Numbered from the stretch's first letter, positions 51,401 through 62,582 are shown. The stretch is 64,000 nt of DNA from Chloroflexota bacterium (GCA_004295045.1 SHND01000013.1:3073-67072), one strand, 5' to 3'. Notes: generated by a model not told the origin, from the letters alone. Made by a program: numbers and translations.

Positions 51401-52522
51401 CTACGCTAACGCCAGAATCTTTTGCTTTAACGCCGTTTGAAAAACTCGCGTATCGAATTGTTCGGCGTGTGCGCGCAACTGCTGCGAATCAAAATCGGAC
51501 GCGTCAAAATTTTTCAAACAATCTGCCAACGCGTTCGCCGTCGCGCTGTGAAACAATACGCCATTCTTCCCTTCGATAATCGTATCCAACGCGCCGCCGC
51601 CGCCGTACGCGATCACGGGACGCCCCGCCGCGTTCGCTTCCAGCGGCGTGATGCCAAAATCTTCTTGACCGGGAAAGACGAACGCTTTACACCGCGCCAT
51701 TAGACGCAAACGTTCGTCATCCGAAACGCGTCCAAGAAATTTGATGTTCGATTTTGCGAGCGCTTCCAAACGCGCGCGATCGCGTCCATCGCCCGCAATC
51801 CACAACGGCAGCCCCGTTTGATTGAATGCTTCGATGGCAAGATCAATGCGCTTGTAGGGCATGAGACGCGAGACGATCAAAAAATAATCGCCGATCTCTG
51901 TGGGCGGGGCGATGTGAAACGCGGAAACATCCACGGGCGGATAAATGATGCACGCGTCGCGCCCGTAACACGCGACGATGCGCTGCTGCACCTCGCGCGA
52001 GATGGCGATGAATTCATCCACGTGCGATGCGGCGCGTTTGTCCCACGCGCGCAAACGCGAAACCATCGCAGGCAAAAATTTCCGCACCGTGCCATTCACC
52101 GCTTCGTTCTGCACGTATTCATCGTACTGCCACAAAAAACGCGCGGGCGTGAGGCAATAACAAATGTGACGCGCGTGCGGCGCTCGGCGCACGCCATGCG
52201 CGAACGCGCTCGTGATGGAAAGGATCACATCGTATGCGCTCAAATCAAACGATTCAAACGCATAGCGATAGAGTGGCAAATACAATTGATGCCGCCGATG
52301 CACGAACGGCAGACGATTCATAAACGATACGCGAATATCCCACGCGCGATATTCACGCGGCATGGCGTTCGGATCGTAAATCGAAGTGTACACGGGCGCG
52401 TCGGGATAGAGCGCGTGCGCGGCTTCGAGGACGCGCTCTGCGCCGCCGTACTGATTGAGCCAACTGACGACGAATGCGAGTTTCAAGAAAAAGTGGGCGG
52501 GATGTCTGCACGCATGGTGCAA
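51401..52522 (-). CDS. Glycosyltransferase family 4 (WbaZ-like)
   Basis: 373 residues from ATG 52522; an alternative TTG at 52486 would start with LKLAFVVSWLNQYGGAE, where homology begins, and is perhaps the real start. N-terminal acceptor-binding motif NQYGGAERVLE, C-terminal GT-B domain with LIVSRLMPYKRIDLAIEAF, LWIAGDGRDRA, and the E-x7-E motif in GQEDFGITPLEANAAGRP. Adds a sugar, likely mannose or similar, during repeat-unit assembly of the exopolysaccharide. Located between the regulatory genes and the Wzz genes, same strand. Confidence 0.92.
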   Translation of the reverse strand: MHHACRHPAHFFLKLAFVVSWLNQYGGAERVLEAAHALYPDAPVYTSIYDPNAMPREYRAWDIRVSFMNRLPFVHRRHQLYLPLYRYAFESFDLSAYDVILSITSAFAHGVRRAPHARHICYCLTPARFLWQYDEYVQNEAVNGTVRKFLPAMVSRLRAWDKRAASHVDEFIAISREVQQRIVACYGRDACIIYPPVDVSAFHIAPPTEIGDYFLIVSRLMPYKRIDLAIEAFNQTGLPLWIAGDGRDRARLEALAKSNIKFLGRVSDDERLRLMARCKAFVFPGQEDFGITPLEANAAGRPVIAYGGGGALDTIIEGKNGVLFHSATANALADCLKNFDASDFDSQQLRAHAEQFDTRVFQTALKQKILALA

Positions 52523-52570
52523 ATATCTCGCTCCCCATTATCACAAGCGTGACAAAAGCAAAGTGCAAGT

Positions 52571-54052
52571 CTATTTGCGAAGCATGGCTGCGGGGTCGAG
52601 AATTGGAATTGAAGCGGCGCGTACGGCAAATGGATAATTCAGCAATGCTTTGCCCAGCAGCTCGTCCACGCGCAGCGCGACTCCGCCCGGCTCGTGCAAT
52701 TCGACCAAGCAGATGCCTGCCGGCGCGGAGAGCTGCGATTTGGAGACCGACTGGAAGGTTTCGACATCGAGGATCCGCCATTCGTTCAACCCAACGACAC
52801 TTTCTTTTTGACGTTTGACAATTTCGGCAGGCAGCCAAACCCGCGCGCTGCTGATCTGCGCGGTGGGTATGGCAAAAATGCGCGCGCCTTTGCGCACCAG
52901 TTCGGTTTCCAGCAAACCGACGAGCTGCGGCACATCCAACGTAAAGCTCGTCCCTTTGCCGAGGTCGGACTGGATATCGAGCGCGCCGCCGACGCGATGC
53001 AAGCGTTCCTGCACTACGCTCATGCCAATCCCGCGCCCCGCGTTCGAGGTGACCGTGCGCGACATGGAAAAATTGGGCAGCATGATCAGACGCAGCGCGT
53101 CCTGCGCGTTCATTTTGCGGCGCTGTTCGCGCGTGACCAGCCCGCGCGCGATGGCTGTCTGCAAAATGGCGCCGGCATCCATTCCGCGCCCGTCATCTCT
53201 CACTTGAATCAACACGCGGTCGCCAATGCGTTCGGCGCGCAGGGTGATTACTCCCGCCGCCTCTTTGTCCGCCCACGTCCGTTCGGCGGGGAGTTCAATC
53301 CCATGCGTGATGGCGTTGCGTAAAAGATGCAGCAGCGGTTCGTTCAACGCCTCGAGCATGGCGTGACACAATTCCACATCGGCGCCTTGGATGATCACGC
53401 GCACACTTTTATCTTGTTGACGCGCGAGTTCGTTCAAGACGCGCGCATAGCGTTCAAAGAATGGACCGATGGGCGACATATTCAGCTGCCAGGTGAGGCG
53501 GCGCAGTTGATTCACCAATTCGCGGTGATTGCGAATAGCGGCATCGGCATGTGGCGCGTTGGATTGGAACGCCGCGTATTCCAGTTGATTGCTGCTCGCG
53601 GCGAGCTCGGCGATGAGTTCGAGCAAGAGATTTAAATCTTGTTGTTTAACGGGAACGCTGGCAGCGAGGGGCGCGGTGAGAATGGGTAAAACTTCGTCTT
53701 CGTGCGCTTCCACAATTTGCATTACAACGCCGGTTTCGGCGCGCTGTAGGCGCGCCGCCAGCTCATCGGTCGCGTTTTGTAACAGACGCAGCGCGAGATC
53801 ACTCAACTCTTCGTTTTGATTGCGCGCGCGTGCGAGCAAATCTTCGATCGCATGGGATGAGCGCGTCAATTCGCCATAGCCCATTGTTGCGGACATGGCT
53901 TTGAGCGTGTGGGCGATGCGGAACGCGGTATTCAGTTCATTGCGATCTTTGGGGGCATCCGCCAGCGCGTCCAAACTGCGGCGCAGCGCGGTGAGCTGTG
54001 TTTGCGCTTCGGCAAAATAAAGCGAGCGATATTTTTCGAGATCGGAGGACAA
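52571..54052 (-). CDS. CheA-like histidine kinase (Hpt, dimerisation, HATPase, CheW-like)
   Basis: 493 residues. Hpt domain with phospho-His in AFRIAHTLKAMSATMGY (about residue 47), then without a P2 domain the dimerisation region, HATPase with N-box LLHLLRNAITHGIELP, G1 VRDDGRGMD, F-box-like LIMLPNFSMSRTVT and G2 GRGIGMSVV, then a CheW-like domain to the end. No methyl-accepting receptor or CheY is next to it; the adjacent REC-GGDEF gene is the likely partner. This points to an alternative, non-flagellar chemosensory pathway controlling the exopolysaccharide genes (inference). Confidence 0.92.
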   Translation of the reverse strand: MSSDLEKYRSLYFAEAQTQLTALRRSLDALADAPKDRNELNTAFRIAHTLKAMSATMGYGELTRSSHAIEDLLARARNQNEELSDLALRLLQNATDELAARLQRAETGVVMQIVEAHEDEVLPILTAPLAASVPVKQQDLNLLLELIAELAASSNQLEYAAFQSNAPHADAAIRNHRELVNQLRRLTWQLNMSPIGPFFERYARVLNELARQQDKSVRVIIQGADVELCHAMLEALNEPLLHLLRNAITHGIELPAERTWADKEAAGVITLRAERIGDRVLIQVRDDGRGMDAGAILQTAIARGLVTREQRRKMNAQDALRLIMLPNFSMSRTVTSNAGRGIGMSVVQERLHRVGGALDIQSDLGKGTSFTLDVPQLVGLLETELVRKGARIFAIPTAQISSARVWLPAEIVKRQKESVVGLNEWRILDVETFQSVSKSQLSAPAGICLVELHEPGGVALRVDELLGKALLNYPFAVRAASIPILDPAAMLRK

Positions 54053-54130
54053 TGCAAGGGATGAGGAATGAGGAATGAGGGATGAGTAAACAAGTTGCTT
54101 ACTCGCGTCTCACGCCTCGCGCCTTTTCAC

Positions 54131-55063
54131 TCAACGCGTTCTGCGGTCGCGCGCCCAATTTCCGCCGCCCTGCGCTTTGAGATAACGCATCACATCGGCG
54201 AGGAGATCGCTGACTTGGATATAGTTGGTGAGGACGCGTCGCTCATTGCTGACGAGGGCAACGGACAAAGTCATCAGCGGCACTTGGCGCAATTCGCCGC
54301 GCCGCCCTTCCACCTGAATATATTTGCGCGCAGCATCATCGTCCGAATAAAACGAATCGCGCAAGCGGTGAAATTGGTCCACCAACGTTTGCGCAAATGT
54401 TTCGGCTGTTTCGGGAGGCACCACCGCGATGAAATCATCGCCGCCGAGATGCGCGACGAACGCGCCGCGCGTGGGCAAAGTTTCAACGAGCAGATGCGCC
54501 AGCTGCAGCAGAGCTTGATCGCCCATGAGATGCCCGTACAGTTGATTGAACGGACGAAAATGATCAATGTCGGCGTACAGCACTGCCGTCATTTGATTCT
54601 GCGCGAGACGCGAATTGATTTGCCGATGGAGATACGGCGCGGCGGGAAGTTTCGTGAGCGGATTAAATTGATAACTGCGGCGCAGTAATGCTTCAACTTG
54701 AGCGACGAGCTCTTCGGGATCAAACGACTTGTGGACAAAACCGTCCGCGCCGCCTTGCAGCGTTTGGATTTGGAGCGACTTGCTGTTGTCGCCGGTAAAC
54801 ATCAGCACAGGAATGTGATGCGTAAAGGGGTCTGCTTTCAAGCGCTGCATCACATCCATCCCATCCACATCGGGCATATACGCGTCCAAAATGACGAGAT
54901 CGGGACTTTCGCTGGTGACCAAATCGAGCGCGCGCGCGCCATTCTCCGCTTGCACCGTCGCATAGCCGCGCCGCGCTAAAATTTCCGCCGCGCGATCGCG
55001 ATGCAGGCGGATGTCATCCACAATCAAAATCTTTTCGCGCAAGTGACCATTAACTTTTTCCAT
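54131..55063 (-). CDS. Response regulator with GGDEF-type output domain
   Basis: 310 residues. Receiver (about 8-125): KILIVDDIRLHRDR, phospho-Asp in VILDAYMPDVDGM, Thr in LMFTGDN, Lys in FVHKSFDP. Output domain (about 140-300) with PLTKLPAAPYLHRQI, VLYADIDHFRPFNQLYGH and the signature AHLGGDDFI, i.e. GGDDF in place of GG(D/E)EF; activity may be altered. Likely phosphorylated by the CheA-like kinase 78 bp downstream, linking a sensory input to c-di-GMP or to a degenerate signalling domain. A tandem ATGAGGA-type repeat lies between the genes. Confidence 0.92.
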   Translation of the reverse strand: MEKVNGHLREKILIVDDIRLHRDRAAEILARRGYATVQAENGARALDLVTSESPDLVILDAYMPDVDGMDVMQRLKADPFTHHIPVLMFTGDNSKSLQIQTLQGGADGFVHKSFDPEELVAQVEALLRRSYQFNPLTKLPAAPYLHRQINSRLAQNQMTAVLYADIDHFRPFNQLYGHLMGDQALLQLAHLLVETLPTRGAFVAHLGGDDFIAVVPPETAETFAQTLVDQFHRLRDSFYSDDDAARKYIQVEGRRGELRQVPLMTLSVALVSNERRVLTNYIQVSDLLADVMRYLKAQGGGNWARDRRTR

Positions 55064-55144
55064 GCGGACTCTTTTACAAGCAAGATAGACGGATTATATC
55101 ATTCGCGCCGTGCGGTGAGCAAGGGGATTCTGGTACATTGTGAC

Positions 55145-55178
55145 AAGACCTTCGAGGCAGAAGCTCCTCGAAGGTCTT
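55145..55178. other. Hairpin behind the lipoprotein gene
   Basis: AAGACCTTCGAGG (55145-55157) pairs with CCTCGAAGGTCTT (about 55165-55178). It lies between the lipoprotein gene and the divergent region before the REC-GGDEF gene and could be a terminator, though no long T run follows. Confidence 0.6.
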
Positions 55179-55182
55179 GAAA

Positions 55183-55734
55183 CTATTGCGGGTTCAGATT
55201 ATAGGTGAGCGACGTGATGCGCCATGCGCCCCCATCTTTGGCAAAAGTCCAAGCGTTGCAGTCCTTGCAATTCGTCGTGCCAATTTTTACGCTGCTGGTC
55301 GCGGTGGCAGTGTTGCCGTTGATGTTGACCTGAATATCGGGATGTTCACAAAAGGTCGGGTTGGAGGGGAAAATGATGTTGACGTAGCGATCGCGCAAGG
55401 CGGGCCAATCTTTCCATGTCACATCGTCGCCGGTATTGTCTTTGGTGTGATTGGCGTCCATCACCACGCCGTTGGGCGCCCACATGCTTTGCAAGCGGTC
55501 CACATCTTGTTGGACGACAGCTTCGCATTCGGCATTGATGAGTTGGCGAATTGCTTCTTCATCGGTGGCGGGCACCGCCGTCGCGGTGCGTTGGCGCGGG
55601 ACTTGATTGTTTTGCACTGCCGGGGCGGTGGGAACCGCGCTCGAACAGGCAGATGCAAAAATCAAGAGCAGACTCGCGGCGGCGAGTAATTTTTTTGAAA
55701 CCTTTTTGGCTTCAACACGATGTTGGAAAAACAT
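55183..55734 (-). CDS. Lipoprotein with SnoaL/DUF4440-like domain
   Basis: 183 residues. Signal sequence LLAAASLLLIFASACSS with lipobox-type Cys near residue 30; then a short Pro/Thr-rich tether. The mature domain (about 58-183) shows the NTF2-like fold: EEAIRQLINAECEAVVQQDVDRL, MWAPNGVVMDAN, then beta strands with TATATSSVKIGT and WRITSLTYNLNP. DUF4440/SnoaL domains bind small ligands or act as simple enzymes; the function here is unknown. Preceded by a long structured leader (55735-55992), which suggests regulation at RNA level. Confidence 0.8.
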   Translation of the reverse strand: MFFQHRVEAKKVSKKLLAAASLLLIFASACSSAVPTAPAVQNNQVPRQRTATAVPATDEEAIRQLINAECEAVVQQDVDRLQSMWAPNGVVMDANHTKDNTGDDVTWKDWPALRDRYVNIIFPSNPTFCEHPDIQVNINGNTATATSSVKIGTTNCKDCNAWTFAKDGGAWRITSLTYNLNPQ

Positions 55735-55992
55735 ACGAATGACTTTCTCCTTTTCGAATTCAGCGGATGCAAGTCATCGTTCCGAAGGAGCGATGCGCGA
55801 TGGCTTGCAAGGAGGAACTGTCCTCGTGCTTGACTCATCAATTAGACTGTTGAATTTCGGAAAAAGTTCCGTTGCCGATGAGGGGACACAAGAACGCCAT
55901 CACCGCAGTGTCAAGGCGTCTAACCGCCGATGCGTGATGGCTGAGAACGCAAACCGGTTGCCCCTATTGGGAAAAGCAGTTGTGCGACGTTC
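55735..55992 (-). ncRNA. Long structured 5' leader of the lipoprotein gene, candidate riboswitch-type RNA
   Basis: The region has no ORF. A promoter on the minus strand (55999-56026) would give a leader of about 258 nt. It folds, in transcript order, into: GAACG(55992-55988)...CGTTC(55949-55945); GCCATCAC...GTGATGGC (55941-55934 with 55903-55896) plus GCA/TGC; CTCATC/GATGAG (55882-55877 with 55839-55834) enclosing CGGAA/TTCCG; GAGGA/TCCTC (55825-55812); and 11-bp GCAAGCCATCG with CGATGACTTGC (55808-55798 with 55779-55769). I recognise no known class. Confidence 0.4.
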
Positions 55993-55998
55993 CCCAAG

Positions 55999-56026
55999 AT
56001 TGTAGCACGGCTTGAAGTTTGCGCAA
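55999..56026 (-). promoter_or_regulatory. Promoter of the lipoprotein gene leader
   Basis: On the minus strand TTGCGC (GCGCAA at 56021-56026), spacer 16, TACAAT (ATTGTA at 55999-56004). Confidence 0.45.
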
Positions 56027-56087
56027 AAAACAGCGCTCGCAATGAAAACGGATTTTTCGATTCACCCTTTGCCCAAGCCATCCGCGC

Positions 56088-56900
56088 TCAACATTCCTCG
56101 CAAATCCATTTGACTGCCTGATCCAAATCATCGGTGAGGCGCCAAATTTTCATATCGTCCGGCGAAATTGTATGCCACTTGGCGATATGCGCGGCTTGAA
56201 CCCAATCGAACAGCGGCGTCCAAAACTCGCGCCCGATCAGCACGATGGGGATGTCGCGGTCGGCTTTGCCGGTTTGAATCAGGGTGCTGATGGTGAACAA
56301 TTCATCGAGGGTGCCAAAGCCGCCGGGGAAAAAAACATACGCAAGCGCGGAATAATCGAGCATGAATTTGCGCGACATGAAATAGTGAAAGCCGATGCCC
56401 TGCTTGACGTATGGATTAAATTCTTGTTCGAGCGGCAGCTCGATGTTCAGCCCAACGCTCTTGCCGTCCGCATCAAACGCGCCGCGATTGGCTGCTTCCA
56501 TGATGCCGGGTCCGCCGCCCGTGAGAATGGTGTAACCCTCTTGCGACAGACGGTGCGCCAAAGCGCGCGCTTTGTGATAATACGGATTGTCGGGAGAAAA
56601 ACGCGCCGAGCCGAAAATCGTCACGATGCGCTCCAACTTGGACAAAAACTCAAAGCCGTCCACATATTCAGACATGATGCGCAAGACGCGCCACGAAACG
56701 CTGCCGTCGCTGTCGCCAAATGCCATCTTTTTTTGTTGAATCGCCGGAACACCTTTACCTCTTTTCTTTTTCACGCGCGGTCCGCGAATGTCGCCGAATG
56801 TTTCAAACACAGGCGCGTTATCGGTATTTGATTTAGGAATGCGCGCGCGGCGCGGGGTGGGCGCAGGCGGCGCAGCTTGTTTTGATTTTTTGGATGGCAT
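56088..56900 (-). CDS. LOG-family nucleotide 5'-monophosphate nucleosidase-like protein
   Basis: 270 residues. The first 85 residues are basic and low-complexity (KKSKQAAPPAPTPRRARIPK), then the LOG Rossmann domain: VTIFGSARFSPDNPYYHKA, ILTGGGPGIMEAANRGAF, and PGGFGTLDELFT (the G-G-x-G-T-x-x-E catalytic motif). Members hydrolyse cytokinin or nucleotide monophosphates, releasing ribose 5-phosphate. This long-N-terminus form (TIGR00730 group II) is common in bacteria. Start codon ATG 56900. Confidence 0.93.
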   Translation of the reverse strand: MPSKKSKQAAPPAPTPRRARIPKSNTDNAPVFETFGDIRGPRVKKKRGKGVPAIQQKKMAFGDSDGSVSWRVLRIMSEYVDGFEFLSKLERIVTIFGSARFSPDNPYYHKARALAHRLSQEGYTILTGGGPGIMEAANRGAFDADGKSVGLNIELPLEQEFNPYVKQGIGFHYFMSRKFMLDYSALAYVFFPGGFGTLDELFTISTLIQTGKADRDIPIVLIGREFWTPLFDWVQAAHIAKWHTISPDDMKIWRLTDDLDQAVKWICEEC

Positions 56901-57018
56901 TGTTGAAATGGAGCTCTGTAGAGTGGTGTCGGGATCAACAGACTTGTTTGAAAATCAACCTTTTCCTGAATGACTCGATTGTAACGTATAAAAAATGATG
57001 CGGCGATGCGGAGAGTAC

Positions 57019-57056
57019 AAAAAAACTTTTTGCGAATTTCGCAAAAAGTTTTTTTT
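57019..57056. terminator. Bidirectional terminator behind acnA
   Basis: AAAAAACTTTTTGCGAA / CGCAAAAAGTTTTTTT, a nearly perfect 17-bp stem with A/T runs on both sides, just past the acnA stop at 57064. Confidence 0.8.
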
Positions 57057-57063
57057 GTGTAAA

Positions 57064-59751
<2,688 letters not shown>

Positions 59752-59793
59752 ATTCGTTTATCCTTTCGGGACTCACAGGGTCCCACTGAGATT

Positions 59794-59820
59794 CTGACCA
59801 CACAGGGGTCAGTTCTGACC
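59794..59820. promoter_or_regulatory. Inverted/direct repeat in the acnA upstream region, candidate operator
   Basis: CTGACC (twice) and GGTCAG occur as TTCTGACC-N-GGTCAG-TTCTGACC, 45-70 bp upstream of ATG. A TATAAT on the minus strand lies at 59839-59844. Regulator unknown. Confidence 0.4.
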
Positions 59821-59850
59821 AAATTACTGTCAAGGAAAATTATAGCACAA

Positions 59851-59890
59851 ATAAAAATGCGCGCCGCGAAAATTTTTTCGCGGCGCGCGG
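59851..59890 (-). terminator. Terminator of the DUF2283 pair
   Basis: GCGCGCCGCGAAAA (from 59859) pairs with TTTTTCGCGGCGCGC (to about 59889); on the minus strand followed by ATTTTTATTT. Confidence 0.75.
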
Positions 59891-59916
59891 CAGGATTGCT
59901 GGTAATCGTTTGCAAA

Positions 59917-60162
59917 TCACGACGTTGGGACGGCGTTCGGCTGTGGATTGTTAAGCACAATGGAATGAAGTGGCAATGATTCCATCTCCAACCGCGCCAG
60001 ATTAATAATTCTGCTGGCATGATCAATGTCAATGCCGACGAGGTTTCTGTCGCCATCAAAATCCAAAACCACATTTGGCGCGATCTCTTCAGAATCCGAA
60101 CTCGGATTTTCGGAAAATTCAATATACAGCGAATCGGTTTCAGGGTAATAACGAAATTTCAT
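59917..60162 (-). CDS. DUF2283 small protein (putative antitoxin)
   Basis: 81 residues: MKFRYYPETDSLYIEFSENP, then PNVVLDFDGDRNLVGIDIDH, the standard DUF2283 motif 'G-x-x-V-G-I-D-I-x-x-A'. It follows the gene at 60169 by six bases. The same pairing 'partner first, DUF2283 second' occurs at 44927-45423 with another partner protein. Confidence 0.88.
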   Translation of the reverse strand: MKFRYYPETDSLYIEFSENPSSDSEEIAPNVVLDFDGDRNLVGIDIDHASRIINLARLEMESLPLHSIVLNNPQPNAVPTS

Positions 60163-60168
60163 GCTTGC

Positions 60169-60399
60169 TTATTCCTTGAAGCGGCGATCGGGAAACGCGT
60201 TGTGTACGGTTTCACCATCCGCTAGTGTAACTACGCGCAGATATTTATGCAACTCGGAAATGAAAATCCAAAAGCGAATTCGTCCATCGGGCTGCGCCTC
60301 TCGGCGAATTGGTTCGCGTAAAGCGCGTTCACACCACTCGCGTTTGATATATGGACGTTTTCGCAAAACTTCGTTTTCAAAATAATCTGTCGTTTTCAC
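60169..60399 (-). CDS. Small DUF2283-associated protein (putative toxin-type partner)
   Basis: 76 residues. YIKREWCERALREPIRREAQ, then DGRIRFWIFISELHKYLRVV and DGETVHNAFPDRRF. The order 'helix, R-W/F, strand Y-L-R-V-V, V-H-N-A-F-x-D-R' is characteristic of the small DUF4258-like partners of DUF2283. The conserved His-Asn and Arg residues at the end suggest a BECR-fold RNase (inference). First gene of the pair, no signal peptide. The start ATG 60399 is followed by TA-type size and spacing. Confidence 0.75.
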   Translation of the reverse strand: MKTTDYFENEVLRKRPYIKREWCERALREPIRREAQPDGRIRFWIFISELHKYLRVVTLADGETVHNAFPDRRFKE

Positions 60400-60454
60400 G
60401 TCTACAAGAATTGTACGCTCTTTTGTGGCGCCGACAAAATGAGAAAATGTTTTA

Positions 60455-60463
60455 TGTTATACT
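60455..60463 (+). promoter_or_regulatory. Extended -10 promoter of the YqeC-MocA gene
   Basis: TGTTATACT: TGn plus TATACT; start near 60470, leaving about 38 nt before ATG 60508. Confidence 0.5.
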
Positions 60464-60507
60464 CGCGCGAATTGATTTTTCACACGGCGGAACTATTTTT
60501 TTCTGAA

Positions 60508-61893
60508 ATGAAACTCATTGACGCGTTCCAAATTCAAAACAAAGAGGTTGTGGCGTTCGTTGGGGGCGGCGGCAAAACGACGACGATGTTCCGGCTTGCC
60601 GACGAATTGGTCGCGCAAGGCAAACGCGTCGTGACGACGACGACGACGCGCATTTTCGCCGCGCAAATTCAACTCGCGCCGAAAAGCTTGAGATTAGAGA
60701 CTAGAGATTGGAGACAAGAGATTGAACGGATTCGCCGTGAATTGCAATCGTCTCCGCATCTCTTGATTGTTGGAATGACGAGCGATGACGGCAAAGCGTT
60801 TGGGGTGGAGCCAACCTTGATGGATGAATTGATTGGCTTGGATGAGGTTGATGTGGTGTTGATTGAAGCGGATGGTTCGCGGATGCGCGCGTTCAAAGCG
60901 CCTGCCGAACACGAACCGGTGATTCCCGCGTCAACTACATTGCTCGTGCCGATTGTGGGAATGGATGTGCTTGGAAAAACGTTGACGGATGAAAATGTGC
61001 ATCGCGCGGAAATTGTTTCGCGCGTTGCCGAAATTCCACTTGGCGCAATTTTGCAAAACGAACATATCGCGCGCGTGCTTGGGGATGCGCGCGGCGGCTT
61101 GAAAAATAAACCGAAAAATGCGCGCGTGATTCCGTTCCTCAATAAAGTTGAGAACGCAGAACAAGCGGAAAATGCGCGCACCATCGCAACCAAACTCTTG
61201 CAAAACGATGCCATTGAGTCCGTTGCTATCGGTGCGGTAAAGAATCTCGAATCTCGAATCTCGAATCTCCAGTCTCCAGTCTCCAGTCTCCAGTCTCGAG
61301 TCTCTGCGGTCATACTCGCTGCCGGCGGCTCGACGCGGATGCGCGGAGAGACGAAACAACTGCTAAAGTGGGGCGACACGACTGTTGTGGGAAACGCGGC
61401 GCGCGTAGTGGGACAAGCGCGTGTGAATGAGATGATTGTTGTAACGGGAAATCACGCGGACCAAGTGCGCGCGGAAATTTTGGGAACGAACGCGTGTGTG
61501 GTGTACAACCCCGCTTGGACAAGCGGACGCGCGTCAAGCATTCGCATGGGAATTGGTGAAGTACACGCCAATTCCTACGCCGCGATTTTTATCAACGCCG
61601 ACCAACCGTTTCTCACCGCGCGCGTGATTGACTCCATTCTTGAAAAATTTTTTGAAACACGCGCCCCGATTGTTGTGCCAACGTACGACGGCAAAACGGG
61701 CAGTCCCGTTTTGTTTGCGCGCGAATTGTTTGATGAATTATGCGCGCTGCAAGGCGAACAGGGCGGACGCGATCTATTGCAAAAATATCGCGATGTGTTG
61801 GTGAGCGTGGAAATTGAGGATCCGCGCGCGGCGATGGATTTGAATACGCCCGAACAGTACGCGGCGGCGAAAAGGATAAAGGATGAGGGATGA
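60508..61893 (+). CDS. YqeC-MocA fusion: Mo-hydroxylase accessory protein plus molybdenum-cofactor nucleotidyltransferase
   Basis: 461 residues from ATG 60508. First half: Walker A VAFVGGGGKTTTMF and TTTTTRIF, the YqeC pattern. Second half from about 265: VSAVILAAGGSTRMRGETKQLL, then GRASSIRMGI and INADQPFLT, the MobA-like NTP-transferase. The two families work on molybdenum hydroxylases (xanthine-dehydrogenase type): MocA makes the cytosine dinucleotide cofactor, while YqeC is a less known partner. The linker between the halves (LESRISNLQSPVSSLQSRVS) is a translated tandem repeat, and an insertion-like LRLETRDWRQEI occurs at about 65-75. No hydroxylase gene is in the window. Confidence 0.9.
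   Translation: MKLIDAFQIQNKEVVAFVGGGGKTTTMFRLADELVAQGKRVVTTTTTRIFAAQIQLAPKSLRLETRDWRQEIERIRRELQSSPHLLIVGMTSDDGKAFGVEPTLMDELIGLDEVDVVLIEADGSRMRAFKAPAEHEPVIPASTTLLVPIVGMDVLGKTLTDENVHRAEIVSRVAEIPLGAILQNEHIARVLGDARGGLKNKPKNARVIPFLNKVENAEQAENARTIATKLLQNDAIESVAIGAVKNLESRISNLQSPVSSLQSRVSAVILAAGGSTRMRGETKQLLKWGDTTVVGNAARVVGQARVNEMIVVTGNHADQVRAEILGTNACVVYNPAWTSGRASSIRMGIGEVHANSYAAIFINADQPFLTARVIDSILEKFFETRAPIVVPTYDGKTGSPVLFARELFDELCALQGEQGGRDLLQKYRDVLVSVEIEDPRAAMDLNTPEQYAAAKRIKDEG
61242..61306. repeat. In-frame degenerate tandem repeat forming the domain linker
   Basis: AATCTCG units (three) followed by TCTCCAG/TCCAGTC units (about four) and TCTCGAGTCTC. A complementary-style stretch GATTAGAGACTAGAGATTGG occurs at 60692-60712 of the same gene. 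Confidence 0.8.
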
Positions 61894-62576
61894 ACCAAGC
61901 ATCAGCGCTCCGAACTCCTGTCTCCCAATCCCCGTCCCTTGAACTTTATCTCATTCGTCACGGCAACGCGAAAAAATTGCGCGGCGAAACGTATGTCACC
62001 GCGCCACTGACAGAGTTGGGACGCGCACAAGCGGAAGCGACCGGCATCTATTTGAAACAACAAGGCCTTTATTTCGACGGCTACTATTGTAGTGAATTGA
62101 AACGCGCAATCGAAACCGCAACCATCATTGGCGAATGTATCGGACAAACGGCGACGGTTCGCCAGCGGATTCACGAGATGGAGTACCGCGAATTTCCAGT
62201 GACGATCTTGGCGGAATTGTTTGCGCGCACGGGCTTGCTGGATTCATATTTTGAGAAACATGCCGGCAAGGTGATTCGATATCCGACAGTCGGACGCGTA
62301 ACAAAGGGGCTGCTGGAGATTTACGCGCAGCATTCGTGCGGACGAATTTGTCTCGTCGTGCATGGCGGAGTCATCTCTAGTATTTTGGCGTGGTATTTTC
62401 CGCGCGAGCGCCGACATTGGTGGCGCGACACCGTCGGCAACTGTTCCATCACGCGTTTGCAAATTCAAAACGAACGCGCCACGCTTTTGGAATTTGATTC
62501 CGTCGCGCATTTGGGCGCGCTCGCCTCTACCGCGCATCAGCGCAATTATACGTTTTCGAGTGATGAAGGGGTGTGA
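61890..62576 (+). CDS. Histidine phosphatase superfamily protein (phosphoglycerate-mutase-like)
   Basis: 228 residues; ATGA overlap with the stop of the YqeC-MocA gene. LYLIRHGNAKKLRGE (catalytic RHG), LTELGRAQAEATGIYL, YCSELKRAIETATIIG and CLVVHGGVISSIL (second His). Substrate unknown, e.g. a phosphorylated sugar or nucleotide such as in CobC/GpmB-like enzymes. Translationally coupled to the cofactor gene. Confidence 0.9.
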   Translation: MNQASALRTPVSQSPSLELYLIRHGNAKKLRGETYVTAPLTELGRAQAEATGIYLKQQGLYFDGYYCSELKRAIETATIIGECIGQTATVRQRIHEMEYREFPVTILAELFARTGLLDSYFEKHAGKVIRYPTVGRVTKGLLEIYAQHSCGRICLVVHGGVISSILAWYFPRERRHWWRDTVGNCSITRLQIQNERATLLEFDSVAHLGALASTAHQRNYTFSSDEGV

Positions 62577-62582
62577 TATAAT
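62574..62582 (+). promoter_or_regulatory. Extended -10 promoter, leaderless start for the small membrane protein
   Basis: TGATATAAT (62574-62582), overlapping the end of the phosphatase gene. ATG 62591 is within two bases of the expected start of transcription. Confidence 0.6.
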
